A DNA stretch of 39,835 nt from an uncultured Woeseiaceae bacterium. Its GTDB lineage: Bacteria > Pseudomonadota > Gammaproteobacteria > Steroidobacterales > Woeseiaceae. A program made the position numbers and the translations under genes. The notes under the pieces were generated by a model that saw only the letters and a list, made by a program, of their open reading frames with translations, was not told the DNA's origin and did no database searches. Location of the stretch: positions 1 through 39,835 of the forward strand of contig CALZMQ010000031.1 in assembly GCA_945788625.1 (NCBI GenBank). Direction: 5' to 3'. Positions within the stretch are counted from its first letter, which is position 1. Each line of letters begins with the position of its first letter. This document shows, one piece after another, positions 1 through 8,945 of the stretch.

Positions 1-896
1 TCGTTGTCGTAATGGCGCGAACCCATGCCCCTCGGGATCAACGGGTCGTCGACGATGGTCAGCTTGTCGCTGAATGCCTGGTCGCCGGCCAACCCCGCCC
101 AGAACGAGCGTCCCTGGTGAACGCGGCGCGCGTTCGCCGGGCCCAGCAGCCGGCCGATCAGGGAACCCGCCGCTCGCGCATCCACGAGCATCGTGCCTTT
201 CAGTGTCGGCCCTTTCTCGCTCCCAAGGCGTGACAACGCGCGCTCCAGGGCCGTACCGGCGACATCCTCTGCCGCCGGCAATGCGCTGACATGCGCACCG
301 CCGACGTAATAACCGTCCGAGGCGCGGCGCTCACCCTGGTCCTTCAGCGTCACGTTCGATCCGTACCAGCAGTAGGTCGATTCCTGCACGCCGCGGAAGC
401 CGTTGCTGCTGGCCGACGCCGTAATCTGCGAACCGTCGTACACACCTGCCGTCGCCGAGATCACCCGGTCGTGCTTCGTCGCAACCTCGTCGAGCGCCTT
501 GCACCAGGCCAGGCGCTGCTCGCGGTCGATCGCCGCAACCGATGCGTCCACGAGATCGAGGTCGTCCGCAGGCCGCCCCTCGTAGAACTCGGCCGGGGTG
601 ATTTCGCGATGCTCGTCCGGTTCGAGCGCTCGCGTTATCGCGACCGCCTCGGCGATGAACCCTGTCAGGCGATCGGGATTCAGGTCAGTGGTCTGGTGAC
701 TCGAGTAACGGCCGCCCGCATAAATCTGCACGGCGAGATTCTGCGACGTCGTGTCCTTGACCTTTTCGAGCGCCCCGTCGCGATAGCCGAACTCGACGTC
801 GCGACCCTGGCTTGCCGTTGCCCAGACGTCCCTGGCACCGGCGCTCCGGCCCATCTCGACGGCCTGTTCCGCGCGCTTCTGGAGATCAGCCGACAT
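1..896 (-). CDS. tldE: TldE/PmbA-family peptidase subunit (partial, cut by left edge)
   Basis: The frame opens with ATG at 896 and runs off the left edge, giving about 298 residues of a protein that starts MSADLQKRAEQAVEMGRSAG. The early GARDVWATASQGRDVEFGY and later GGRYSSHQTTDLNPDRL segments fit the PmbA/TldE fold. In this family TldE pairs with TldD, which carries the zinc site, to degrade unstructured peptides. The start overlaps the tldD stop by 11 nt, so the two are translationally coupled. I see no signal peptide here although the upstream TldD has one, which is odd for subunits of one complex. The C-terminal part lies outside the window. Confidence 0.88.
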   Translation of the reverse strand, partial: MSADLQKRAEQAVEMGRSAGARDVWATASQGRDVEFGYRDGALEKVKDTTSQNLAVQIYAGGRYSSHQTTDLNPDRLTGFIAEAVAITRALEPDEHREITPAEFYEGRPADDLDLVDASVAAIDREQRLAWCKALDEVATKHDRVISATAGVYDGSQITASASSNGFRGVQESTYCWYGSNVTLKDQGERRASDGYYVGGAHVSALPAAEDVAGTALERALSRLGSEKGPTLKGTMLVDARAAGSLIGRLLGPANARRVHQGRSFWAGLAGDQAFSDKLTIVDDPLIPRGMGSRHYDN

Positions 897-2427
897 TCTC
901 GCCTCCTACGGTCATGTTGGAGACCAGTACGGTGGGTATACCCTGCGAGACCGGAACACTCTGGCCGTTCTTGCCGCAGGTCCAGCCACCGGTGTCGAGA
1001 CGCGCGTCGTTCGCAACCATCGTAATGCGCTTCAGCGATTCCGGGCCGTTGCCGATGATATTGACGTCCTTGATCGGCGCAGTGATCTTACCTTTCTCCA
1101 CCAGCCAGCCGTTCTTGACGTAAAACGTGTAGTCGCCGGCACCGATTTGCACCTGGCCGTTGGTGTATGTCTCGCAGATTATGCCATGGTCCACGGCCGC
1201 GACGATTTCCTCTTTCGTGTGCGGGCCGTCTTCCATGAACGTGCAGCTCATCCGGGGCATCGGTGCGTACTTGTAGGATTGCCGCCGGCCGGAGCCGGTA
1301 GGGCTGAGGCCGTATTGCCTGGCGCTGATCTCATCGTGCAGGTAGGACTTCAGTATGCCGTTCTCGACCATCACGGTCCGCCCGGCCTTGTTCCCTTCGT
1401 CGTCGTAATTGAGCGCCCCTCGTTCGCGGGGAATCGTGGCCTGGTCGACAACCGTGACAAACGGCTCGGCGACCTTCTTGCCGATCATGTCCGAGTAGAT
1501 GCTGGTGCCCTTGCGGTTGAAGTCCGCCTCCATGCCATGGCCGATGGCCTCGTGCAGCAGGATGCCGCTCGCGCCCGATGCGAGTATCACCGGCATCTCG
1601 CCCGCCGGCGGCCGGCGCGCCTCGAACTGGATCATCGTTCGATCAACCGCCTCCTTGACCATCGTGGTCAGGCGTTCTTCGCTGTACCAGCCGAACTCTT
1701 CACGCGCCGCAATGTTCGAATGCCCCGTCTGGGTCTTGCCGTCTTTCTTGGCCGTCACGACGACCGTGACCCGGGTCATCGGCCGGTGATCGGTGACCAG
1801 GCGGCCGTCGAGCGTTGCAATCATGACGCGTTCGTCACCGTCGCCCCAGTAGACCGCGACTTTTTCGATGGCCGGGTCCATCGACTTCGCCTTTTCCTCG
1901 ACGAATTTCAGGATCGGGAGTTTCCGGTCTATGCCGACGTCACCCCAGGGCACGCTGGTGGTATACAGATCGCCGGCGGCCAGTGCATCGAACGCCTGCG
2001 GAGCCGCGACGCCACTGCCGGTAGCGATGGCCGACGCCGTACGCGCCGCAGCCAGCATCGCCGCCTTGGTCAGGTTCTCCGTGAATGCGTATCCGGTTTG
2101 TTCTCCGACGACGACCCGCAACCCGACGCCCTGTTGAATGCCGGAATTCGCACTGCTGACGATGCCGTCTTCGAGCGTCAGCGAATTGACGCGCGAATGC
2201 TGGAAATACAGGTCCGCAGCGTCGGCGCCGTTGGCCGTCAATTCGGACATGACGCGCGCTGTGGTCGCCTGGTCGACACCGAACCAGGTCATGAACGGGT
2301 TTTCCGGCGTCGCCGCGGCTACGGTGGTCGCTGACTGTACGCCGCAACCCGACAGGAACGCCGGCATCGTCAGTACTGCACTGCCCGCCGCCATGTGCCC
2401 CAGGAATTCTCGTCGTCTGATCGTCAT
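886..2427 (-). CDS. tldD: TldD-family zinc metallopeptidase with Tat signal and lipobox
   Basis: The product has 513 residues. The zinc motif HEAIGH at about 292-297 is the TldD HExxxH signature and sits in the usual ILLHEAIGHGMEADF context. The N-terminus has a twin-arginine motif (RRREFLG), a hydrophobic stretch and a lipobox (LSGC), so this copy looks exported and possibly lipidated, whereas E. coli TldD is cytosolic. The start is supported by a purine-rich AGGGGAAG just upstream of the ATG at 2427. The gene overlaps tldE. TldD/E classically process peptides such as microcin B17 and CcdA; the substrate here is unknown. Confidence 0.9.
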   Translation of the reverse strand: MTIRRREFLGHMAAGSAVLTMPAFLSGCGVQSATTVAAATPENPFMTWFGVDQATTARVMSELTANGADAADLYFQHSRVNSLTLEDGIVSSANSGIQQGVGLRVVVGEQTGYAFTENLTKAAMLAAARTASAIATGSGVAAPQAFDALAAGDLYTTSVPWGDVGIDRKLPILKFVEEKAKSMDPAIEKVAVYWGDGDERVMIATLDGRLVTDHRPMTRVTVVVTAKKDGKTQTGHSNIAAREEFGWYSEERLTTMVKEAVDRTMIQFEARRPPAGEMPVILASGASGILLHEAIGHGMEADFNRKGTSIYSDMIGKKVAEPFVTVVDQATIPRERGALNYDDEGNKAGRTVMVENGILKSYLHDEISARQYGLSPTGSGRRQSYKYAPMPRMSCTFMEDGPHTKEEIVAAVDHGIICETYTNGQVQIGAGDYTFYVKNGWLVEKGKITAPIKDVNIIGNGPESLKRITMVANDARLDTGGWTCGKNGQSVPVSQGIPTVLVSNMTVGGENVG

Positions 2428-2505
2428 GATCTTCCCCTGAAAGTCGATGTTCTATAGATGCCGCGGAAGCCCCGAAAGTTGCAAGGTATCCGTGTCCTCA
2501 ATCGC

Positions 2506-3102
2506 CTACGTGCGGCGGGACAATGCAAGGCCGATGCCGGCCGCCGTCAGGAACGCGCCCGTCAGGCGATTGCGCCAGCCCGAGTAGCGGGCCAGCACCC
2601 GCCGCGCTGAACCGGCGAATGCGGCCCAGAGCACGTCGCCAAGGAAAAGTACCGCCAGGAACACGGCCGCCACCAGGGCGACATTGGCTGTAGTGGCATT
2701 GCCGCTTGCCACGAATTGCGGAACAAACGCCGCGTTGAAGAGGAGCGTCTTCGGATTGAGCGCCGCGATGAGGCAACCGTGCCAGAACATCGCGGGAGCC
2801 GCCTCGACGCGGGCGAGATCGTCCGCGGGTTCGCGCCAGGTCCGAATCCCCAGCCATACGAGATAAACGACACCTGCCCACTTGATCAGCTCCAGGGCCT
2901 CCGCTGCCAGTTCGATGACCGCGGCCATGCCGACGACAACCAGCACGAGTTGCAATGCGACGCCCGCAGTCGTGCCGACGACCGTGATTGAGCCCATTCG
3001 AAACCCGTATTTAAGCGTATTGGCGACAATCAGGGCAACGTTCGGTCCCGGAATGATCACGAGGACCGTTGTGGCGACAATCAGTGCGAACAAGGAACTC
3101 AT
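2506..3102 (-). CDS. LysE/RhtB-family amino-acid exporter
   Basis: This 198-residue protein is almost wholly hydrophobic, with about six membrane segments. It opens with the LysE-family pattern ending in PGPN (residues 18-21) and has the internal NPKTLLF motif typical of RhtB-like exporters. Members export amino acids or derivatives such as homoserine, threonine, lysine or leucine across the inner membrane; the substrate cannot be read from sequence. The ATG overlaps the stop of the upstream rhomboid gene in an ATGA junction, placing it at the end of the lemA-to-lysE transcript. About 78 nt separate it from tldD. Confidence 0.88.
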   Translation of the reverse strand: MSSLFALIVATTVLVIIPGPNVALIVANTLKYGFRMGSITVVGTTAGVALQLVLVVVGMAAVIELAAEALELIKWAGVVYLVWLGIRTWREPADDLARVEAAPAMFWHGCLIAALNPKTLLFNAAFVPQFVASGNATTANVALVAAVFLAVLFLGDVLWAAFAGSARRVLARYSGWRNRLTGAFLTAAGIGLALSRRT

Positions 3103-3722
3103 CTGCGACGTCGCCCTCGACCCCAGTATTGAAGAAGGAGGAATCCGAACAGCATACCGCCGAGGTGTGCGAAATTAGCGATGCCCGGGGCCCCGCCACT
3201 GATGCCAAGGTACAGCTCCAGCAAACCGAAGATGAACACGAAAGTGATCGCTCGCATCGGAATCGGTGGAAACAGCGGCACGATGATGCGATTCGGAAAC
3301 GACAGGCCAAACGCCAGCAATATGCCGAATACGCCGCCGGATGCGCCGACTGTTGGATACAGCCCGCCCTGGAACGCCGCCACGATGAGCTGCACGATCC
3401 CTGCGCCGACGACGCACACCAGGAAGTAGGTCAGAAACCGCTTCGAACCCATGAGCTGTTCGAGATCGCGGCCGAACATCCACAGGCCGAACATATTAAA
3501 GAATATGTGTGTCGTGTTGCCGTGCAGGAAACCATAGGTCAGCAATTGCCAGGGCATGAAAGGCGAACCGGGATGCGTCGCCGGCCACAGCGCGAAGTTG
3601 ATCAGCATGAACCTGTCGTTCATTTGCTGCAAAACGAACACCAGCCCGTTAGCGATCAACAACGCGAAAATCACGTTGGGAATCGCGCTCGAAGGCCTGC
3701 GGCTATACACGTTCTGGTTCAT
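3099..3722 (-). CDS. Rhomboid-family intramembrane serine protease
   Basis: The protein has 207 residues and six predicted membrane helices. The catalytic serine is S128 in the GASGG motif and the catalytic histidine is H186 in HLGGMLFG, on a later helix. The WQLLTYGFLHGNTTHIFFNMF loop-helix region is the conserved rhomboid L1/TM2 segment. It ends in a short basic tail (GRGRRRR) on the probable cytoplasmic side. Rhomboids cleave transmembrane substrates within the membrane; the substrate here is unknown. Four-base ATGA overlaps at both ends place it between the amidohydrolase and the LysE exporter in one operon. A second, different rhomboid lies at about 31.5 kb. Confidence 0.92.
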   Translation of the reverse strand: MNQNVYSRRPSSAIPNVIFALLIANGLVFVLQQMNDRFMLINFALWPATHPGSPFMPWQLLTYGFLHGNTTHIFFNMFGLWMFGRDLEQLMGSKRFLTYFLVCVVGAGIVQLIVAAFQGGLYPTVGASGGVFGILLAFGLSFPNRIIVPLFPPIPMRAITFVFIFGLLELYLGISGGAPGIANFAHLGGMLFGFLLLQYWGRGRRRR

Positions 3723-5428
3723 TCGTAGACTGTCCTGCCGTTGAAAATCGTCATCGTCACCCTTGCTTCGTTGATCTCGGCGGCCGGAAGTTCAAACAGA
3801 TTGCGGTCGAGGACCACGAGATCCGCCCGCTTGCCGACCTCGATCGATCCTTGCTCCTGCTCCAGGCCCATCTGGTAGGCACCGTTTATCGTATACGCAG
3901 CAATCATGGTCTCGAGGTCGACGCGCTCGTCTTCATTCAGAACCGGCCCCTCGTCAGTCCACGGGTCCTGGCGTGTAATCGCGGTCTCAATGGCAAGCAG
4001 CGGATTCAGGTCGGTGACGAAGTAGTCGCTGCCGCCGACGACGCGGCCGCCCGAATTACGGATGCTGGCGATCGGGTACATTTGCCAGGTGCGTTCCTTA
4101 CCGAGCATCGGCACGTCCATCTTCATCGCGGCCGGGTCCGGGTACGCCCACAGGGACTGGAACACGGCACCGACGTTGAGTTCGCGGAATCGCGGCCGGT
4201 CGTCTTCATGAATGAGCTGCAGGTGCACGATCTGGTGACGGTTGTCCGACATACCGTTCGCCTGCCGCATTGCCTCGAAACCGTCGAGCGCACGACGAAT
4301 CGCGGCATCACCGATCGCGTGAACATGCACATTCAGGCCCATTGCGTCGAACGCCGTAAAATACTCGTCGACCTGCTGCTGCTCGTAAAAGTGCTCGCCC
4401 GAACCGTATTGTTCGTCTTCATACGGCTCCAACAAGGGGCTGGTCCCGTATTCGATCACTCCATCCATGTAGATTTTCACGGAATCGACGTCGAGGTTAG
4501 GACGCCGCCAGGCTTCGCGCCCTTCCAGAAACTCGAACACGCCCTCATCGAAGGTTCCGGGATTCCAGCTGATTGGCGACAGCGACGCGACGGCGCGCAG
4601 GTCGAGTCCCGACGTATCCGACAGGTGCAGAATCGGTTCCAGTGCCGCGCCATCCAGACCCGGCTCAATGACCGCCGTTATACCGAACGAATGTGCATAG
4701 TCGATGCCTGCGCGGACGCGAGCAGTGCGCTGAGCCAGCGTCATCGGCGGTATCTTGTCTTTGACGAGCATCATTGCCGATTCGCGAAGCGTGCCACTCG
4801 GCTCGCCCGTTTCCCGATCGCGCTCGATGATGCCGGCATCGGGATTCGGCGTGCTACCGTCGATACCGACGATCTCCATCGCCCTGCTGTTGACCCACGC
4901 AGCGTGACCGAAACTGGATTCGAGGTAGACGGGATTTTCGGGAAACAGGATATCGAGGAGGCCTTTCTGCGGATTGGCTTCGGGCCATAGCCACTCACCC
5001 CAACCGCCGCCGAGTATCCAGCCGTCATCGCCGATACCGGCCAGTGCCGTGCAGTCTTTCAGCTTGGCGGCCACCTCCTCGGCGCTTGGAATCCGTAGCA
5101 GGTCGCATTCATCGTCCGCCATCACGCCCATGAGTATGTGCACGTGCGAATCGTGAAGCCCCGGCAGCATCATCTGCCCGGCAAGGTCGATTTGCTCGGT
5201 ACCATCAGCAACCCAGGCGGCAGCGCCATCGTCGTCCCCGACGTATACGATCCGGCCATCCTTGATGGCTACGGCCTGCGCCCAGCGCTGGTCCTCATCG
5301 ACGGTATAGATCGCTCCGTTGGTAAACACGCGGTCGGCCGCAGCGACTGCGACCGGTTCGCTGTCCTGACTGCACGCAGCCACCATCAGCATCGCAGCGA
5401 CCAACAATATCCCGGCTCTTTCCGGCAT
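3719..5428 (-). CDS. YtcJ-like amidohydrolase (Amidohydro_3), exported lipoprotein
   Basis: The 569-residue protein starts at MPERAGILLV, whose signal sequence ends in a lipobox (VAAC, C19). The frame stays open upstream through the Gly-codon region of the neighbouring gene, but the ATG at 5428 has a strong GGAGG-type site and forms a TAATG junction with the DUF2207 stop, so I chose it. The metal-binding HVH at 95-97 follows PGLHDSH, and later His/Asp residues (HVHAIGDAA, HLQLIH, GSDYF) fit the YtcJ/AepA branch of metal-dependent hydrolases. The substrate is unknown. The lipobox suggests a periplasmic, membrane-anchored location. Confidence 0.88.
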   Translation of the reverse strand: MPERAGILLVAAMLMVAACSQDSEPVAVAAADRVFTNGAIYTVDEDQRWAQAVAIKDGRIVYVGDDDGAAAWVADGTEQIDLAGQMMLPGLHDSHVHILMGVMADDECDLLRIPSAEEVAAKLKDCTALAGIGDDGWILGGGWGEWLWPEANPQKGLLDILFPENPVYLESSFGHAAWVNSRAMEIVGIDGSTPNPDAGIIERDRETGEPSGTLRESAMMLVKDKIPPMTLAQRTARVRAGIDYAHSFGITAVIEPGLDGAALEPILHLSDTSGLDLRAVASLSPISWNPGTFDEGVFEFLEGREAWRRPNLDVDSVKIYMDGVIEYGTSPLLEPYEDEQYGSGEHFYEQQQVDEYFTAFDAMGLNVHVHAIGDAAIRRALDGFEAMRQANGMSDNRHQIVHLQLIHEDDRPRFRELNVGAVFQSLWAYPDPAAMKMDVPMLGKERTWQMYPIASIRNSGGRVVGGSDYFVTDLNPLLAIETAITRQDPWTDEGPVLNEDERVDLETMIAAYTINGAYQMGLEQEQGSIEVGKRADLVVLDRNLFELPAAEINEARVTMTIFNGRTVYE

Positions 5429-7131
5429 TACCACCCTCCTCCTCCTCCGCCGCCACCGCCGCCGCCCGAAGAACCGCCACCGCCGCCGCCCGAAGACGAC
5501 CCCGGTGGCGACACCGACGAGCTGATGGCGGAATTCAGGCTGCTCGATATCTTGTTCGTTGTCTTGCTCAACCTGTTGCTGTTCCACGACCCGTTGTACC
5601 AGGACGGTCGATACTCGTTGCCGTTCGGATCGCGAATCGATGCCAGGACGGAGGCGAATCGTTCACACCACTGCTGGTCCACGCCCAGCGCCAGCGCGTA
5701 CGGCAGGAAAGCCTCGAACAACTCCGGCGTCTTCTGCGGCGGGTTGCGCAGGTTCAGTTCTTCCTTTTCCGCGATTTCGAGGAAATCCTTGAAGCCCATC
5801 ATCTCGTCGAGGATCTTGCGGCCGCGCAGCGTCGGGCGCTTCATGATGATTGCGAAAAACGCCATCGTCAGGAACGACAGTGCAATAGCCGCGATTACGA
5901 ACGGCGTCGGCCCCCTGCCGATGTTCAGTGCAATCAACATGGATCCCAGTACGATCACCAGGCCGGCAATATTCAGCGCGCCATTGATCTTGAAGTAATT
6001 CTGTTTGTAGTCCTCCTGCAACGACCTTTTATGCAGGGTGCGTGCCGCGTTGAGCACGACCTGGTTTTCGTCGTCCAGTTCGATTGTCGGGCCCTGCTTG
6101 AACAACGCGGCAAACAGCTCCCGCTCGCCGGCCGCCAATGCCGGCTTGAGTACGCCTTTTTCATCTTTCCGGATCAACCAATAACTGCTGCCGCGCCGCT
6201 TGATTTCGAGATAACCCTTGACGGCCAGGTTCACGACCGCCGCGGTCATGACCTTGTCGTCGTAATACATCTGCCGGATATAACGCAAAGAGGCCGGCGA
6301 AAAACCGGCCGGCGGCTCGTATCGGGTAACGACGACACCTTCTTCCGGGTCCTTGCCGTATTTGCGCCAGACCGGGATGTAGTACGCCAGCAATAGCAGC
6401 CAGCCGATTATCGCCGCACCCAGGTTCCTGTTGTCTCGAAGCAACCAGCCTATGCGATCGAACCGTGTCGGTTCGTCGACAAAGCCTTTCGGCCAGCCCA
6501 CAACGACAGTCAGTCCATGCAACTGTGGCAGCGGGCGAGTCGTCTCGAAATAGACATTGCCTGCCGAATGTATGCGTGGATTGTAGTCTTTGCCCTGCGC
6601 GCCGAAAGGTCCCGTGTAAGCGTCCTCGGTAATGCCTGACAATGGCGGGTCGAAAGTCAACGACACGTCGGCGCTTGCCTTGTCGATCGGGAACGCCCAT
6701 TCGTTACCGGTTACGTTCCAGTAGAGTTCATCGTGGTCTTCAAAAAAACCCAGCATGCGACTGGCCCGGTAGCGAAACGTGTACGTATGCACACCGTGAT
6801 CGACGTAGCGGTCCGCGCTGCCGAAGTAGGTCCTTACCCCGCGCCGGATGCGCTGTGAATGATGGGCCTCCGGTTTTTCATTCCTGAGAACCGCCAGCGG
6901 CGTGTAGGCAATCTTGTACTCGTTGCCGAACCGGTCCTCGTACTCGGTCGGAAAATCGCGGTAGATGCCGCGCTTGATTCGGTTACCCTCGGCGCGCACC
7001 TTGATCGTCTCGGTCACTTCGATCATGCCGTCGCTCATGACGCGAATCTCGCTGTGGAAACTGAGGATGCGCTCATCGGTCAGACCCGACAGCGGCAGCA
7101 GCAAAATAACGAGCGTGGCAATTGTCCTCAT
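5428..7131 (-). CDS. DUF2207 membrane protein with poly-glycine tail
   Basis: The 567-residue product starts at MRTIATLVILLLPLSG, a signal peptide, with its ATG overlapping the lemA stop (ATGA). The frame extends 29 codons further upstream, but that part lies inside lemA and lacks a signal. The N-terminal half is a periplasmic beta-rich DUF2207 domain (from SFHSEIRVMSDGMIEVTETIKV). It is followed by a membrane helix (GWLLLLAYYIPVW), a cytoplasmic region and two more helices. The C-terminus is a serine-glycine tail ending in a long Gly run and Trp. DUF2207 proteins commonly pair with LemA; the pair's molecular role is unknown. Confidence 0.88.
   Translation of the reverse strand: MRTIATLVILLLPLSGLTDERILSFHSEIRVMSDGMIEVTETIKVRAEGNRIKRGIYRDFPTEYEDRFGNEYKIAYTPLAVLRNEKPEAHHSQRIRRGVRTYFGSADRYVDHGVHTYTFRYRASRMLGFFEDHDELYWNVTGNEWAFPIDKASADVSLTFDPPLSGITEDAYTGPFGAQGKDYNPRIHSAGNVYFETTRPLPQLHGLTVVVGWPKGFVDEPTRFDRIGWLLRDNRNLGAAIIGWLLLLAYYIPVWRKYGKDPEEGVVVTRYEPPAGFSPASLRYIRQMYYDDKVMTAAVVNLAVKGYLEIKRRGSSYWLIRKDEKGVLKPALAAGERELFAALFKQGPTIELDDENQVVLNAARTLHKRSLQEDYKQNYFKINGALNIAGLVIVLGSMLIALNIGRGPTPFVIAAIALSFLTMAFFAIIMKRPTLRGRKILDEMMGFKDFLEIAEKEELNLRNPPQKTPELFEAFLPYALALGVDQQWCERFASVLASIRDPNGNEYRPSWYNGSWNSNRLSKTTNKISSSLNSAISSSVSPPGSSSGGGGGGSSGGGGGGGGGGGW
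5450..5497. repeat. 24-bp tandem duplication encoding the Ser-Gly tail
   Basis: Two adjacent 24-nt units, 5450-5473 and 5474-5497, differ only in their final base. On the minus strand they encode repeated SSGGGGGG near the C-terminus of the DUF2207 protein. The unit keeps frame, so copy-number change would lengthen or shorten the tail by eight residues. Confidence 0.85.
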
Positions 7132-7688
7132 TCGACAGTACCGAGCTTCACCAGCGGCACGTTGGCCGCTTCGTCGGAGCTTTTCTGGAAGAACTCCCTG
7201 GCCGTAAACCCGAACCAACCGGCAATCAGGTTACTCGGCACGGACTCGGTCATGGTGTTGTAGTCGCGGACGGAGCCATTGTAATAACGGCGCGCGAACT
7301 GCAGGTAATTCTCGGTCTCGACCAGCTCGTTTTGCAGGCCCATGAAATTCTCGTTGGCCTTTAGATCGGGGTAACTCTCCGCCAGCGCGATGATGCGCTC
7401 GACGCCCGCGGACAGCTTTTCCTCGGCCTTGCCGCGGGCGCGCACGTCGGCAACTCGCATGGCCTCGCTGCGCAACTCGGTAACGGCCTCGAGCGTCGCG
7501 CGCTCGTACTTCGCATACTGATCGACAGCGGCAACCAGCCTGGGTATCAGGTCGTGGCGGCGCTGTAACTGGACGTCAATGTCGCTCCAGGCCGTATCGA
7601 CACGATTGCGACTTCGAATGAGCCGGTTGTAGAGAGCGACGCCAGCAATGACAATCAGGATGAGGATTGCAGCAACGATGGATGTCAT
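7128..7688 (-). CDS. lemA: LemA-family protein
   Basis: The 186-residue protein has one N-terminal membrane helix (IVAAILILIVIAGVALYN) followed by the LemA helical domain. The family pattern is clear: NRVDTAWSDIDVQLQRRHDLIPRLV, then LENNF-like NENFMGLQNELVETEN and RRYYNGSVRDYN. LemA proteins are membrane-anchored helical proteins of uncertain function, usually encoded next to TPM or DUF2207 proteins, as here. It heads the minus-strand run lemA-DUF2207-amidohydrolase-rhomboid-lysE. GAGG lies a short distance upstream of the ATG. A palindromic repeat separates it from the DUF3570 gene upstream. Confidence 0.93.
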   Translation of the reverse strand: MTSIVAAILILIVIAGVALYNRLIRSRNRVDTAWSDIDVQLQRRHDLIPRLVAAVDQYAKYERATLEAVTELRSEAMRVADVRARGKAEEKLSAGVERIIALAESYPDLKANENFMGLQNELVETENYLQFARRYYNGSVRDYNTMTESVPSNLIAGWFGFTAREFFQKSSDEAANVPLVKLGTVE

Positions 7689-7741
7689 TCAGACGGACCT
7701 CGGATCAGGACCGGGCAATCGTATCACCTGCGGAGTATTGT

Positions 7742-7785
7742 CGCGGCTGGAAGCCGCGCCTGCGCAGCAGCGGCTTCCAGCCGCG
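7742..7785. repeat. REP-like perfect inverted repeat
   Basis: Two 16-nt arms (7742-7757 and 7770-7785) are exact inverted copies around a 12-nt loop; the core is GGCTGGAAGCCGC. There is no T-run after it on either strand, so it looks like a repetitive extragenic palindrome rather than a textbook terminator. It sits between the DUF3570 stop and the lemA start, where it could still end or stabilise the upstream transcript. Confidence 0.8.
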
Positions 7786-7792
7786 AATTCGT

Positions 7793-8929
7793 TTAATACC
7801 AGAAGGAGAAGAAGATCTGGAAGATATTCGCGTCGAGCTGGTACAGCGGTTCGTCGCCGATAGGCGCGAGCGCCGTCAGGTCCGAGAAGTCGTGATAGTC
7901 GACCTGCAGCATATCCACCGACGCGGTAATTGAACCCTTCTTGAGGAAGCCCCAACCTTGGGCCTCGTTCAGGAACTCGTACTTCGCTTTCAGTTTGAAG
8001 GTGTAACTCGTGAGCGGACTCAGCTCTTTGTCCCGGCCCCTGAAGTTGGTGGCCTGCGCGCGCGAAAACAGGTCGCTGTAGAAATGCGCACCCGTCTGGT
8101 CGTGGTAGCGGAATTTGCCCGTGAATGTGAAGTCCTTCCACGGGTGCACATAGGTCAGCGAAGCCGTGTGCCCCTCGACGTCCCAGGTGTCGATGAAATA
8201 GCGATACTCGCCTTCGATGGCCGCGCGGTAGGGCAGGAAGTAACGGCCACGCAGGCCAACGGCGTTGCTGGTGCGCGTATTGGGGTATAGCTCACCCTCG
8301 AAACTGTAGCCGAGCGCGCTGCCGGAATCGAAATAGCGAACCGAGCGATACGGGTTATTCAAATAACCTTCGTCCGTGACCGTTTCGAAATTCAGCGTGG
8401 AAATCAGGTTCTTGGTGAGGATCTGCGTCAGGCCGACGCCGTAGATCTGCCTGTCGAGCGTCCGCTCGAAGGTTGGGTCGTCGGACTTGCCTACGAGATC
8501 GTCACCGAGCGCATAACTCAGGGTAAGCGTCGTCAGCGCGCCGAACATGTCCTGGCTCACCGAAATGTTGAACGTCTCGGCGTCGTAATCGGATTCCACG
8601 CTCTCCGTGTAGCCGACTCGCATCGTCGTGTTGCCGCGCAGGTAATCCATGCCAAGCGACCACTGCTCGCGCTCTTCGGTGTACGGACTTGCCGTGGTGA
8701 TGACGTCAATTGACGCCGAGCTGACCATGTCGACGTAGTAATTTCCGACAAACGACAGGCTCTTGCCCACCTGTTTGCGTACCAGGACCGACGGCCCGTC
8801 GATGGTGACGCCGCCGCCGTCGTAGAGGTGATAGAGAATATCCGCGCGGTCCTCCGGCAGGACACCCGCCTGGGCGGCGCTGAAGGTGACCAGCGTTGCT
8901 GCGAGAACCAGTGCGCGACGTAGCATCAT
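7793..8929 (-). CDS. DUF3570 outer-membrane beta-barrel protein
   Basis: The 378-residue product has a signal peptide ending near AAQAG. It is then made of alternating beta strands and ends in an aromatic residue (FFSFWY), a typical outer-membrane-protein terminus. It matches the DUF3570 pattern in the early RADILYHLYDGGGVTIDGPS segment, the repeated VGYTESVESDYDAETFN-type strands and the C-terminal LDANIFQIFFSFWY. The ATG is preceded by GAGG. It follows the DUF4266 gene by 16 nt. DUF3570 and DUF4266 genes often occur as neighbours, from memory often with an ApbE flavin transferase and a thioredoxin-like protein, neither of which is present here. It is the last gene of the leftward operon. 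Function unknown. Confidence 0.85.
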   Translation of the reverse strand: MMLRRALVLAATLVTFSAAQAGVLPEDRADILYHLYDGGGVTIDGPSVLVRKQVGKSLSFVGNYYVDMVSSASIDVITTASPYTEEREQWSLGMDYLRGNTTMRVGYTESVESDYDAETFNISVSQDMFGALTTLTLSYALGDDLVGKSDDPTFERTLDRQIYGVGLTQILTKNLISTLNFETVTDEGYLNNPYRSVRYFDSGSALGYSFEGELYPNTRTSNAVGLRGRYFLPYRAAIEGEYRYFIDTWDVEGHTASLTYVHPWKDFTFTGKFRYHDQTGAHFYSDLFSRAQATNFRGRDKELSPLTSYTFKLKAKYEFLNEAQGWGFLKKGSITASVDMLQVDYHDFSDLTALAPIGDEPLYQLDANIFQIFFSFWY

Positions 8930-8945
8930 TGGCGACCTCTACCCT

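Noticed and set aside
291..1025. Long plus-strand open frame of 244 codons
   Set aside because: It is antisense to tldE and tldD, rich in Arg/Val with no domain pattern, and is a product of GC-rich codon use on the other strand.
5429..5587. N-terminal extension of the amidohydrolase
   Set aside because: The added 53 residues are Arg/Gln-rich and antiphase to the Gly-codon tail of DUF2207; the start at 5428 has a strong ribosome site and a lipobox signal.
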